Part shown: one piece after another, positions 50,508 through 60,595 of the stretch | How the letters are laid out: each line of letters starts with the position of its first letter | How positions within the stretch are numbered: position 1 is the stretch's first letter | Assembly (NCBI GenBank): GCA_022606425.2 | Contig: JAHDVF020001598.1 | Coordinates: 540,001-604,000 of the forward strand | Reading direction: 5' to 3' | Length of the DNA stretch: 64,000 nucleotides | Origin: Lepidostoma basale | Taxonomy: Eukaryota > Arthropoda > Insecta > Trichoptera > Lepidostomatidae | The notes under the pieces: generated by a model | What the model saw: only the letters and a program-made list of their open reading frames with translations | The model's database searches: none | What the model was told of the DNA's origin: nothing | Position numbers and translations under genes: made by a program

Positions 50508-50931
50508 CAATATGATGGATTTACCCTGATATATCTTATTTTTTAGTCCTTAATTATAACAAAATAACACAAAAAATAATTCATTTTGAATTTTAATGTG
50601 CCGTGTAGATGGAAAATAAAAAATGCGGGCGTCTGCATGTCTCCCCTCGACAATGGATCTTGGGCGGGTGAAGGGCCCGAGGGGGGAGAGTGGGATTCCT
50701 CGATAAAAACAAAAGCGCAGCGTCAGTGTTCCGAGGGGGAGGGGAGGGACCAATCAGAACAGCAGGTATGCGCGGAATCCCAAAAGGGTCCTCTCGGAAT
50801 ATGCGTATCGAAATGGAGCCGAATCTAACGCATCGCGGTTTGGCGGTACGGCATAGCTAACTTGACGGTAACACAAAGCGACACGTGAAATAACTTTTTA
50901 AATTTACTGTTTATTAAACAATGATCTTCTT
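50508..50931 (+). promoter_or_regulatory. GC-rich block with CCAAT box, possible promoter
   Basis: Positions 50630-50870 are GC-rich in an AT-rich setting. They contain GGGGAGGGGAGGGACCAATC (GC-box-like runs next to a consensus CCAATCA) and several CpGs. An 80-codon frame overlaps it without motifs. No TATA box or transcript evidence was seen; orientation is arbitrary. It may equally be a retroelement 5' region. Confidence 0.3.
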
Positions 50932-51515
50932 AACTAACTAACTAACTAACTAACCATCTCGCCATTTCCCCGGAGGGGTAGGCAGAGAGGATGGATCGCC
51001 ACAATGCTCTGTCCTGGCATACCTCTCGGGCTTCCTCTACATTCATACATCGTACCATGCACGCACTTCGATTATTCCGACTTCGAATATGACCGCCTTT
51101 TAGTAATTGATTAATTTGGTCATGCCATGTTTTCCTCGGTCGTCCTCGGCTTCTTTTTCCACTCACGCTGCTAGTGCACAGCTTTTTAACCATTCTACTC
51201 TCATCCATTCGTTCCATATGTCCAAACCATCTCAGGGATCCTTTTTTAATTTTATCCATGATGCAGTCATCTGCCTTATATTTCTTTCTTACTACATCGT
51301 TCAGTTATCTATCATACAACGTTTTCCCGTACATTCTTCTTAGTGATCTCTTTTCTACGGCGTTTATCCTGCTTTCATCCTTCTTTTGCCACCTCCAAGC
51401 TTCACTTCTATACATGAGGGTTGGAACTAGAACTCCATTGTGTACTGCCATCTTTGCTTCTGAGGATATATTTCTGTTTGCAGTAATGACTTTAAGTGCG
51501 CCTTTCTCTTCTAAA
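50932..51515 (-). pseudogene. RTE-A copy with GTTA tail
   Basis: Tail CTAACTAACTAACTAACC at 50936-50955. The minus strand is open for about 105 codons: DKIKKGSLRWFGHMERMDES, GKRSRGRPRKTWHDQINQLL, MVRCMNVEEAREVCQD and AYPSGEMA. Further upstream, NRNISSEAKMAVHNGVLVPT is in another frame. It is very close to the 38318-38950 copy. Confidence 0.85.
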
Positions 51516-51945
51516 ATACCACAATGCCACAAGATTAAAGTCTTCAACCAGTGGGTCTTGACAGTCATGACGTACGGATCCGAGACGTGGACACTGACAA
51601 AAGGTCTAGTCTACAGATTCAAGGTCGCCCAACACACCACGAAAAGAGCCATGCTTGGAATAACCATGAGGGACAGATTCAGAAACGAATTTATTAGACA
51701 ACAAACCAAGGTGACTGAGGTGGCTCTGAGGATATCTGTCGGAGAACCGACAGCCGATGGGGAAGACGGGTTCTGGAGTGGAGACCGCGTACAGGATTCC
51801 GGAGAGTTGGACGTCCCCCTGCCCGCTGGACCGACGATCTGAAAATGATTGCTGAACATGGATGGATGGGAGCGGTAAAGGATAGAGGGCGGTGGCGTGC
51901 TTTGGGAGAGGCCTACGTTCAGCAGTGGATGACGGACGGCTGATG
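51516..51945 (+). pseudogene. RTE-B copy
   Basis: Encodes KIKVFNQWVLTVMTYGSETW, TLTKGLVYRFKVAQHTTKRA and MLGITMRDRFRNEFIRQQTK. It lacks the usual KWQWAGHIC segment (about 45 bp deleted after VALRI) and ends with GGATGACGGACGGCTGATGA, the (GAT)n end. It sits 5'-to-5' with the RTE-A copy on its left. Confidence 0.8.
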
Positions 51946-52329
51946 ATGAACAATGATGTAAAACCCCACATAAATGTCTGAATTAATTTTATGATAGGCC
52001 AATAAAATCATATACCTTATTTTGCTCTGTGAGATTGGAGCATAGAAATGAATTGAAATTAAACTAGATTAAATGTGGCCTAGATACCCTTTTGCTTTTT
52101 TTCTGGAATGGTGCATTCTCCAGTTAATGTAAGTCGAATGGTGTATGAGCGAAACTGGCGAAAGGGCGCCGCTGCGTTCTATAACAGCTTCGGGTAAGCG
52201 GCAGGTAACCTTCTATCTCTTTATTTAACTGTATGTTTGTTCATTTGTAGATGTATTAACAGTCACTGCATGTTACCTTACAATAAATAAATAAATAACT
52301 TCATATCAAATAAATAATACGAATCAAAA
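51946..52329 (+). repeat. REP-A copy (52095-52215) in AT-rich DNA
   Basis: CTGGAATGGTGCATTCTCCA, GGCGAAAGGGCGCCGCTGCG, CAGCTTCGGGTAAGCGGCAG. Flanks are AT-rich with no gene. Confidence 0.65.
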
Positions 52330-52672
52330 CGTCGAACCTTATATATGGAAGTGAAGCAACGAACAGCAAAAGAAGGATAAAAGTAGAACAAATGCAGTAG
52401 AAATGAGATCTCTTAGACGAATCTGTGGTAAATCTGTATATGATAGAGTGACATGTACAAATATAAGAAGTTAATGCGTTGCGAATGAAAGTGTTATGAA
52501 CATCACGTAAACGACGTAAACGGAGCTAGAAATATAGAAAGGCCGAGGAAAACGTGGCACGATCGATTATTAAATGTCGGTCATGTAAGGAGTCGAAAAA
52601 ATCAAAGTGCGTGCATATGACATGATGTATGAATGTAGAGGAAGCAATAGAAGTATTTCAGGACAGAACAAA
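52330..52672 (+). pseudogene. RTE-A copy, degraded
   Basis: LIYGSEATNSKRRIKVEQMQ-like start, then VEMRSLRRICGKSVYDRVTC and a deletion of about 80 bp. GRPRKTWHDRLLNVGHVRSR-like coding follows. It stops before the diagnostic 3' end. Confidence 0.7.
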
Positions 52673-52684
52673 GAGATGGAGTGA

Positions 52685-53140
52685 TGGATGACTCTTCACT
52701 GGCTTAAGTGTCCTGAAAGAATCCAGTATATACTATGCTGGGCGGTTTTTAGAAGCGCTTTACGAATTGGCACAATACTAAATGTCTGATATTTGTATTA
52801 CTGATAACCCTATCTTGCGGCAATCCACGCTTCGATCAGCGAACTCTTCGACAATAGGCAGATTAGTTGAGCCAAAGCGCATCCACCGGACAAATTTCAG
52901 AGATCGGGCTTTCTCGGTGGCAGGTCCGTACGATTGGAATATGCTTCCTGCACGCCTCGGATGCATTGATAATCAGACTGATTTTAAATCTAACCTAAAA
53001 AGCCACCTTTTCAAAATATCACATAAAATATAAACAACTATAATCTGATTGCTGGTGTCAGATACACCTCTCATGACCAAAAACATCGTCAAAGTGCTCT
53101 TCAGGTCAGATTCACGAAAACGGCGCAATACAAATTAGCC
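52685..53140 (+). pseudogene. CR1/L2-like LINE C-terminus
   Basis: An open frame at 52782-53033 reads RTNFRDRAFSVAGPYDWNML, PARLGCIDNQTDFKSNLKSH and LFKISHKI with a stop. The 'RDRAF...GP..WN.LP...FK..LK..LF' pattern is the usual C-terminus of CR1/L2-group LINEs. The 3' end is a (ATT)n run at 53140-53160. Confidence 0.75.
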
Positions 53141-53154
53141 TAATCATTATTATT

Positions 53155-53252
53155 ATTATTATGGCTGGACGCCATTATCCCAGGGCAGTTCATCCTCACC
53201 AACAGGTAATACAACCCAGACCAAGAGAAAGTATAATAGAAGAAGAAGAAGC
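53155..53252 (+). mobile_element. GAA-LINE 3' scrap
   Basis: GCTGGACGCCATTATCCCAG, CAACCCAGACCAAGAGAAAG, then GAAGAAGAAGAAG. A short end without a coding motif. Confidence 0.55.
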
Positions 53253-53878
53253 TAAAGCATCAAATCAAAACGTCCATTTAATTAGTGACTTGATAAGTGT
53301 GATCTCGTCTACAATTCCTCAGTAACTTATGTAATAAAGATCAAGGTGCTGCAATGGATATCAAGCAGTTGGCAGCTTTGTCAAGATGAGAGCCCTGGAC
53401 CGCGCGGGAAGGGGGGTTGTGTTTTATTCAAAAGTTTCCCGCCTAAAGAAGAACGCCCCAGGATGACGTGGCGTTTCGGCTTTGTTTAGTGGGCCGGCGT
53501 CTCATAACCGAGAGACAGGTTGTGTTTACGGTTCGGTATAATTTTGTGAAATTATTGAAATATGCACCACATTCGGATTGTACCGCCACAAAGCTAATGC
53601 GATCAAAGTCACCGTCATATTTCCATTAGGCAGACGCTATTGATACTGAATTGAGAGATGGGATGTGTGATTCTAGATTAGTCAGGTAGGTAGGTCTCGA
53701 TACCTTCAGGGCTACAATACAATCCGTACTCTTATTATGCTCTGCCTATTTTTGAGTCTTCTTCTTCGTGTCAGTGGGAATTCGATATACAGTGGAACCC
53801 CTTTGATCCGTCACATTTGGGACTATGGTTGGAACACAAAAAGATTGGATTATCAGAAAATACAGAAAATATGGGTTT
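53253..53878. other. No gene; pogo-like end at 53793-53830
   Basis: Positions 53390-53560 are GC-rich and single-copy here. CAGTGGAACCCCTTTGATCC (53791-53810) resembles a pogo/Tigger-type terminus, followed by TTGGATTATCAGAAAATACA. No partner end was found. Confidence 0.35.
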
Positions 53879-53945
53879 AACTAACTAACTAAACATCACG
53901 CCATTTCCCCGGAGGGGTAGGCAGAGAGGATGGATCACCAAACGT
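53879..53945 (-). mobile_element. RTE-A 3' end scrap
   Basis: AACTAACTAACTAAACATCA, then CGCCATTTCCCCGGAGGGG, as in 50936-51000; truncated after about 65 bp. Confidence 0.7.
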
Positions 53946-54439
53946 CACTCTCTTTGGGGACTCTAGATCCCCCATGCGATGCAAATGCCCTAGCCAAAAC
54001 AATCTGCTAATTAAAATAAAACTGACTGCGCTGATGTCCTGGTAAAGATCAAGTCCGTGTTGATTTTTTTCTCCACGTCTTGCCGTTCTCAGTGGTTCCG
54101 AGGAATCTGCGGAAGATTTTTCTTTCGAAGCAGTCTAATATCGTTTTATTGTGTGGTAAGTGGCCATATCTCCGAAGAATACGTTTAAACTGTGCCTTAC
54201 ATTTATATTTAAAATATTGTTTTATTTCTATGACAAGTATTTAGTAATGTTTTGATAACAAGCAGGTTCCAATTAGTTTAAAAAGGAAAATACTCGATAC
54301 ATGCATACTGCCTATCCTAACATAGATTATAGAGACAACCACCCTAACAGCAAAACGTGTCCATAAACTAAAAATCACACAACGATTCATGTGAGTCTCT
54401 GAGACAAAATAAGATATGAAGCTACCAACATACTGGATC
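53946..54439. other. No gene assigned
   Basis: Positions 53946-54180 may be a decayed LINE (the minus strand shows scattered R/K-rich frames), but no diagnostic motif was found. The rest is AT-rich. Confidence 0.3.
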
Positions 54440-54704
54440 TAACTTACTTCCTATAGCCATACAACTCTTGAAGAGTTTTAGCCTCCTAGATGATTTTTCG
54501 CCAAGCTCCTCGATCCTGCGCCTTTTGCTCCCAGCAGTCCGATTCGCCCAACCTAGCCAGATCAGCCAGAACATTGTCCATTAGGCGTTGTCTAGGACTT
54601 CCTAGAGGTTTTACTCCAGTCGGTCTAGACGCGTACAGGGTCTTGATTGCTTTGGTCTCTTCGGATCGGCATACGTGCCCAATCCATGCTAGGCGAACAG
54701 TTCA
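54440..54704 (-). pseudogene. LINE C-terminal fragment
   Basis: The minus strand encodes LAWIGHVCRSEETKAIKTLY, ASRPTGVKPLGSPRQRLMDN and DCWEQKAQDRGAWRKII, with one stop. The order (GHV...GRPR-like...AQDR..WR) is that of RTE-type LINE tails, in a family not otherwise seen here. Confidence 0.7.
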
Positions 54705-54925
54705 AATCAAATCAAATCAGTTTATTTTCTCAAAAGACATTACAAACATTTTTCATAGTTTAAGGCATCTATTGAGAACAGGTAAAACATAAGGAATATA
54801 TAATACCAGGAACGCATGAGAGATGGTTCGACATTAGGAATACAAAATACTCTCCAAAGTCAAGAGTATTTGTCTTCTGAATGTACTTTCACGAATACGG
54901 TTCACACGGTGCTCGTTATAAGGGG
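54705..54925 (-). pseudogene. CR1/jockey-like LINE 3' end
   Basis: The tail complement CAAATCAAATCAAATCAG at the left, then the complement of the usual 3' untranslated region and the codons before the stop (FKRQILLTLESILYS-like). Truncated after about 220 bp. Confidence 0.75.
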
Positions 54926-55075
54926 CTGCTGGGTCATCGTACGGATTTCTTGGTTGGTCCTATGCCTCCAAATTCCCGTTGCAACACCGGGTCTGGATCC
55001 CAGGATCATTCTAAGTATTCTATTCTCAAACAAGTAGATTGTTTGTTGTTCTTACTGGATCGTACAGGTAAATTA
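54926..55075 (-). pseudogene. LINE C-terminal fragment
   Basis: The minus strand encodes LFENRILRMILGSRPGVATG and IWRHRTNQEIR. This fits just upstream of the 54440-54704 peptide, so the two may be one LINE split by the CR1-like insertion at 54705-54925. Confidence 0.6.
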
Positions 55076-55084
55076 ATGGCAATG

Positions 55085-55293
55085 GACTAGCAAGACACTA
55101 TGGACTTCTTCAGTGGAGGCCTTGGACAAAGAAAATGAGTGTCGGGAGGCCACCTAAAAGATAGACTGACGATATTGCCCGAGTAACTGGAACGACCTGG
55201 ATGCGGAAGGGACAAGACAGTGTAGAGTGAAAGAAAATGGAAGAGGCCTATATCCAGCAGTGGAGGGAAGAAGGCTGAAAAAGAAGAAGATGT
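55085..55293 (+). pseudogene. GAA-LINE C-terminal end
   Basis: In shifting frames: RWTLRSTEWRPW, TKKMSVGRPPKR, TDDIARVTGTTWMRKGQDSV and KMEEAYIQQWREEG, then a stop and AAAAGAAGAAGATG. Related to the 37412 and 60182 copies. Confidence 0.75.
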
Positions 55294-56041
55294 ATAAATA
55301 TGTAGTGTATAAAAACACACTTTTTGTTATATTGTATTATATAATGTTATCTTTGAAATGGGCGTAGAATTTGCGTAGGTGAGTTGGTACCAAATTAGAA
55401 TTAACACCCCGCCGCGCTTTGAACGTTGGCCACACTGATTATACTTCCATCTTGATTGAAAATTAATGATGCCAGCATAATTCTCATAGAATTACAGTTT
55501 ACCCATCTAATAGCGGCGATACAAGACATAAAATATCATTTGGTAATTACATACTAACGTCATTTTAAACCAATCGAATGTTTATCTTTAATCATTACTT
55601 TAATATTATTACTCTATGCCAAAATAAAATGGTGATTTCTACAATCTGTTTGCAACGAAATAATCTATGATTAATTTTAAATTGTGATTGGAATGTCATA
55701 TTAGTGTATCATATTCGACGGTAGCGTATAACTAGTTTGTATGAGCATTCGAAATATAGTTTATTGAAAAATATAATCTTTAGAATTATTAAAAAATCGC
55801 CATTATTAAGTGGCTAAAATAGAGGCCACTGCTTTTCTTTATTTGTTTATTGTATGAGTACATATTTAATTAAAATTAAAGTTAATAAATAAACGAAGGA
55901 ACTAGAAGGCATAAACGCTGATGTCAAGATTGTTATGCCGGTAGGTAGAGCAATTTGTTAAATCGTGTCACCTCGGAGTTTGACTATTTTGTGATAGTGG
56001 AGCTCACCTGAGGGAAGTACTGTCTTTATTATAATTATATA
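55294..56041. other. AT-rich; CR1-like scrap at 55916-56015
   Basis: ATGCCGGTAGGTAGAGCAAT and CACCTCGGAGTTTGACTATT match the PVGRAI...SEVD region of the CR1-like family on the plus strand. The rest is AT-rich and single-copy. Confidence 0.5.
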
Positions 56042-57135
56042 CAGTAAAACCTCAATATAACGGACTAATTAGGGGGAGAGGGTGTCCGTTAAAGCCGAAA
56101 GTCCGGTACCTATATAAAAATGGGTTAAAATAAATCAAAACCTTTTTTTTATTTATATATTTACACTGTATTTAGATATAAATAAACAATACAAAATACA
56201 AATAAAATTCTATTTATTGTCTATGGACACAGGTCGTGAAGTGACGTTGCTGTTTGATATCGACGCGCTTGCTTTCGGTAATCCTGCTTTTAAAAAATTA
56301 ATCAAATTTAGTTTGCACTTTTGAACTTTCCTGTTTTTTTATAATCAACTCTCTAAAATTACGAAAATGCGTATAATATAATTGAACTTCGTCACTGACG
56401 AATAGTCAATAAATGTTATTAGATCGTCTAGATGTGATCTTACCACTGATAACAAAATTTTTGGCAGTGTTGTTGCTTTTTCTTCGCTATCTTCACTTCC
56501 ATCCTCGACATTAAGTCTCAAATTCTATGCTAGACGTATGACGTGATTATCATGGCCGTTAAAAATTGTTTACATACGGCGGCACTTGAATTTCTTTTGG
56601 GAATGCTCGGAACCAATTCTTTACAGCTTCGAAGAGATGGTCATCTCATTACCCATTTTTTTAAATTAATCAGGAGATATTTCGAAAACTCGGTCGTGCT
56701 AGAGGGTGTTGGTCTTTTTGTCCCTGATAGATTTCTCCGACAGCAACAGCACAGATTATTTTACCTACCGGCCACCAGAACCAATCTGCCTCTGGTGACA
56801 CCGGTGCGAGGTGCGATTAGTCTGCTGAACGCGGTCTCCTCGGAGATCGACGTCTTTCATATTAGTGAAGGTACGTTCAAGGGACAAATACTCTTGACTT
56901 TAGAAAGTATCTTGTCATCCTAATGTCGAACCATCTCTTATGTGTTCCTGGTATTATGTTGTATTTTGATAATATTTTACCTATACCTACTCAATAGATG
57001 CATTGATTTGATTTGAATTTAAGCATGTATAATATTAACCGGGCGTTTTTTATTTTTTTTCATTTGATCGGATTTTTTGGCCGTTATATCCGTTAAGTTC
57101 GTTAAATAGAGGTCCGTTATATCGAGGTTTTACTC
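56042..57135. mobile_element. Pogo-like DNA transposon with CR1 insertion
   Basis: The left end CAGTAAAACCTCAATATAAC and the right end (complement AGTAAAACCTCGATATAACG) form inverted repeats of about 24 bp. TA dinucleotides flank it (56040-56041, 57136-57137). CAGT-type ends with TA targets fit the pogo/Tigger branch of Tc1/mariner. A minus-strand remnant (VEDGSEDSEEKATTLPKILL, 56430-56520) could be the acidic transposase C-terminus. A CR1-like LINE fills the right half. Confidence 0.75.
56545..57025 (+). pseudogene. CR1/jockey-like LINE 3' end, best-preserved C-terminus
   Basis: Open for about 126 codons to a stop at 56921-56923. Motifs in order: FLLGMLGTNSLQLRRDGHLI, LIRRYFENSVVLEGVGLFVP, RQQQHRLFYLPATRTNLPLV and ISLLNAVSSEIDVFHISEGT. 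The 3' untranslated region ends TTGATTTGATTTG. It is inserted inside the pogo-like element. No reverse-transcriptase catalytic part is present. Confidence 0.85.
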
Positions 57136-57604
57136 TATTCATTTTATAAAATTGTCACCTATCTCATGTTTCTCGCCTTCTTTATTATTTTATTATGTAT
57201 TATTTATTATTATGAATCTCAAACTTGCATCTATTGGAAAGATAATTATGTAATGCTTTGGAAATATTTAACCGTTTAAGTACCTACCGTGATGTTTTAA
57301 GATTAGGAACACTCACATACCGCATGTTTTTAATGTTTTATTTAAAATAGGGCTAGTGGATTTTATTAATTACGAGTATGTAAGTTTACCTGTAAAATGA
57401 TATATAAGAAATGTTCAAGTTGCATTATCGAAATTTCGTATATTTGATTTTTCTTTCAGGGTTGTCACAAGCATAAATAAATATAATTTTTACATTTTTA
57501 TAAAATAAATATTTATTGAAAGCAAACATAAAAAAATCAAAGTACGTTGTATCAGTTCTTGTCTATTATCACTTGAAATTTAATTATTTCAAGTGATATC
57601 CTTT
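57136..57604. other. AT-rich, no gene seen
   Basis: No repeat or coding motif. TTCAAGTGATA/TATCACTTGAA near 57565-57600 is a small inverted repeat. Confidence 0.4.
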
Positions 57605-57690
57605 TGATCCTTTATATCAATCTGGTAACGTGCCTCTCTCTACCTCACTCTCTGCCTACCCTTCCAGAGAAACGACGTGATGGTTGGTAA
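57605..57690 (+). mobile_element. RTE-A 3' end scrap
   Basis: CACTCTCTGCCTACCCTTCC, then AGAGAAACGACGTGATGGTT, a diverged RTE-A end with a tail reduced to GGTAATT. Confidence 0.6.
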
Positions 57691-58289
57691 TTTAATAAAT
57701 AAAACTCATGTAATATTGTTCATATCATACTGTTTATTTACAAATAGTACTTAAGTATCTAATTTATATTAATTAGTATTCATCTGTTACGATGTTTCGC
57801 TATACAATTAAAACTAACCTAAGATTACATGTCGTATACAATGTATTTTTTACAGGAACGAGTGTGTAGCGATGAAATATGTAACGGCGATATACCTAGA
57901 AGTATCTATGGATACAGATATTAAATGTCGAACAGTAAATATCAATGCCGTCTCGAAATTACTGTGTACCATGCCGTAATGTTAAGTTTAAAAATGTGGG
58001 GCCGATCTGATCTGACAGCTGTCAAATGTCAATTTTTTTTTTTAAATATCGCGATTTTTTCGAAACATTGATAAACATTTTTAACAATGATATTTGATTA
58101 ATATTGTTGGTACTTTACAAATGAGGAAGATTCTACATCACATTCATTTAAAATGTTATGTAGAATCTTCTGCGTTAGGCAGCCAGAAAGATATACCAGT
58201 ATGCTGAACTGGAAATCGTAAAATTTTTAAAGCATTTTCTAAAACAATATGCTTTTTTTAATTAGTAAAACAATACTTTTAAGTAATAT
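57691..58289. other. No gene; perfect 13-bp hairpin at 58126-58170
   Basis: GAAGATTCTACAT (58126-58138) and ATGTAGAATCTTC (58158-58170) are exact complements. Pairing can extend inwards by about four more base pairs after one mismatch. It may be a tiny foldback element; a small RNA precursor is only a possibility. The remainder is AT-rich. Confidence 0.45.
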
Positions 58290-58445
58290 GTGGGTAAGGA
58301 CTAATTTTTTTGCAACCCCTGCTATATTTTTGTCCGTCTTATTTCTAACTAAAAATTAAGCCTTTATTGATATTATAAATAGTTTATGGGTAAACCCCGA
58401 CAAACACAGATTGTTATTAACTTCAATAATTATAACATTCATGAA

Positions 58446-58762
58446 TTTAAATCAAATCAGTTTATTAACTCAAAAAACATTACAAACCGCAAAATATTTA
58501 AGGCATCTATTGAGTACTGGTAAAATATTATAAAAATACAACATAATACCAGGAACGCATTAGAGATGGTTCGACATTAGGAAGACAAGATACTTTCTAA
58601 AGTCAAGAGGGGACATGGGTTCAAGCCTGGATACGACCAGATTCCTTCTTCATAATAATGAGCTATTTTCTGCTCACATTGAAGATTGTAAAATAAATTC
58701 TAATATATTTAAAAAAAAAAGAGTATTTGTCTCCTGAATGTACCTTCACTAATATGAAACCT
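58446..58762 (-). pseudogene. CR1/jockey-like LINE 3' end split by SINE-2
   Basis: Left part 58446-58611 (AAATCAAATCAGTTTATTAA to AAAGTCAAGAG) and right part 58730-58762 (GAGTATTTGTCTCCTGAATG) join exactly when the SINE-2 is removed. AAGAG/AAGAG marks the break. Confidence 0.8.
58612..58729 (+). mobile_element. SINE-2, 5'-truncated
   Basis: GGGACATGGGTTCAAGCCTG, GATACGACCAGATTCCTTCT, TAATGAGCTATTTTCTGCTC, ending AAATTCTAATATATTTAAAA. It has a better B box (GGTTCAAGCC) than the 9881 copy. Confidence 0.75.
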
Positions 58763-59054
58763 ACTCTATTTAGGTTAGATCGTGAAGTATTTTGATTCCA
58801 TTGTGCAACGTGTCACAACGGAATATAGGTAAAAAAAATTGAATGCTTATTTAAAATATGAGTATTCTAAACATGTTTACCGATTATTAAATAACAAAAT
58901 TATACGATATTTTATCAAGTATTTACAGTTTACCTATTCATGACTGGGTACATGACATTATGATTCCAGTGTGCTACAAAAAATTTCGCTGTGATAAAAA
59001 ATTCAGTTGTAATTTCCGTTGTGCAACGTTGCAAAAAATTTGGTCCTTACCCAG

Positions 59055-60044
59055 ATATGAAGAAACTAATTCTTTTAAAACAAAAATAAAAACGGAAAAC
59101 CAAAACCAACACTAAAGGTTATTATTTATTTTATTAATTCTGATTTCTACAGTTTTGGATACACTGGATATCTAAGTGTTGATACTAATATTAGAATTAG
59201 TATGTAATCAATACAGCAGAGACACTGCATACATTTATTTCGTAATTTATCACAATTTAATTATGTAATTTGTGAAAACATTATATAATATCTACTGATT
59301 CGTTTGAATTCAATACATTTCATAAATAATTATGTACTTATCATACAATAATAGGAATACAACAACAAAAAATATAACGTTCTAACTACTAGATCTATAA
59401 TCATAGACTAAGCCATTATGGTAGTAATTTTCTGTGTTCTGTAATAATCGCCTTTATATTGCACGTTCTTGAAAGGCAGTCAATTATAAAAAGAGTTAAT
59501 ACTGACGACACGGAGATTCCTTCAATTCCCATAAGACTACTTTTAAAACTACAAAATGCGAAGCAAAACTTTTTAAAAGTTCTATTCAAAATATAGGAAC
59601 TGCAAATGAAATGGTCTGTTTTCTAGAAGTTTCATTTTATTTAAATGCTGGACATTTGAAAGTGCCTAGTGTACAAAATGTCAAAAATAAGTTTTTGATG
59701 CCAAATGATCTTAAACATAAAAGCCAATTGATTGAATAATAAAGTGAAATTCAAACGTCACCCTAAAGATGTCACCCGTGGTAATCGTACAGGACATATG
59801 GAACAAAAAATGTTTTGGCTTATTTTCTCTGCTTATTGTTTAAACCACTTGGCACCTTCATAATGTCCAGCCTTCTTTTTATAGAATCACATATATAAAC
59901 AGCTATGCGTTTTATTCTCGCTACATTTAATATTGCTTTCTTAAAATGATACATGCCATTTCCATGAAATTTAATGAATTTCTTCTATATTCGACTTCAC
60001 TTGGTATTGTGGATTTCGAATTGAATAAATAGAATAATACTTTG
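59055..60044. other. AT-rich, no gene seen
   Basis: Includes an HHR-b flank scrap (GTCTGTTTTCTAGAAGTTTC, 59615-59634). No coding support. Confidence 0.4.
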
Positions 60045-60595
60045 TATTTTCACAGCACTTCGTATTTTTATTACAGACATGTTTCGGTTTTTGTTTGGAC
60101 AAAAAAACAACGTTCTTTATATTCCACATTAATTTATTATACATTATTATGAAATAAAAATATTTAAAATATTAACGTCAGAAACGATACGGTGAGAGAA
60201 AAAACAAAGGTCACTGACATCATCCACCGGGTGGCGACTCTAAAAAGGCAGTGGCCAGGTCACGTAGCCAGAAGCACAGATGTAAAATGGACAAGAAGAC
60301 TGAATAATTGGAGACCGTGGACGGCAGAGAGAAGTGCAGGGCGACCGCAACTACGGTGGAAGGATGATCTGAACAGACACGTTGGAATAACTTGGATGCA
60401 GTCTGCACAGGACAGAGTGACATGGAAGCGAATGGAGGAGGCCTTTGTCCAGGAGTGGACGGGAATAGGCTGAAGATGAATAAATTAATATGGAACTGAA
60501 ACAACATTATTTTTTCAATTCCATGAAGAAGGACCGAAACATATCTACAAATAAAAAAAGTGTTGTAAAAATACAAAGTGTTATTCAAATTTAAT
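60045..60595. repeat. Palindromic hammerhead-like repeat split by a LINE
   Basis: The left arm (complement CCGAAACATGTCTGTAATAA, 60060-60090) and right arm GAAGGACCGAAACATATCTA (60527-60546) are inverted. Both continue into CAAAGTGTTATT-type sequence. GAAACATGTC is intact only in the left arm; the first boxes are ATGAAGA or lost. A GAA-type LINE separates the arms. Confidence 0.45.
60182..60476 (+). pseudogene. GAA-LINE family C-terminus, open frame
   Basis: Ninety-three codons open: REKTKVTDIIHRVATLKRQW, PGHVARSTDVKWTRRLNNWR, SAGRPQLRWKDDLNRHVGIT and MEEAFVQEWTGIG, then a stop. It is more intact than the 37412 copy, and its tail is reduced to AAGATGAATAAATT. Upstream of 60182 a 5' truncation joins AT-rich repeat DNA. 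Confidence 0.8.

Larger units (their letters stand above)
58290..59054. mobile_element. T2 TIR element with nested CR1 and SINE-2
   Basis: Ends GGGTAAGGACTAATTTTTTT and (complement) GGGTAAGGACCAAATTTTTT are inverted, about 27 bp, both followed by TTGCAAC. The interior repeats GTTGTGCAACGT-like segments at 58800-59030. No coding. The superfamily is unknown and the target duplication unclear. Confidence 0.65.

Noticed and set aside
51174..51842. 222-codon plus frame as one protein
   Set aside because: Its first half is antisense RTE-A; only the second half is true RTE-B coding.
58126..58170. MicroRNA gene
   Set aside because: The hairpin is shorter than a typical precursor and has no supporting expression; a foldback repeat is more likely.
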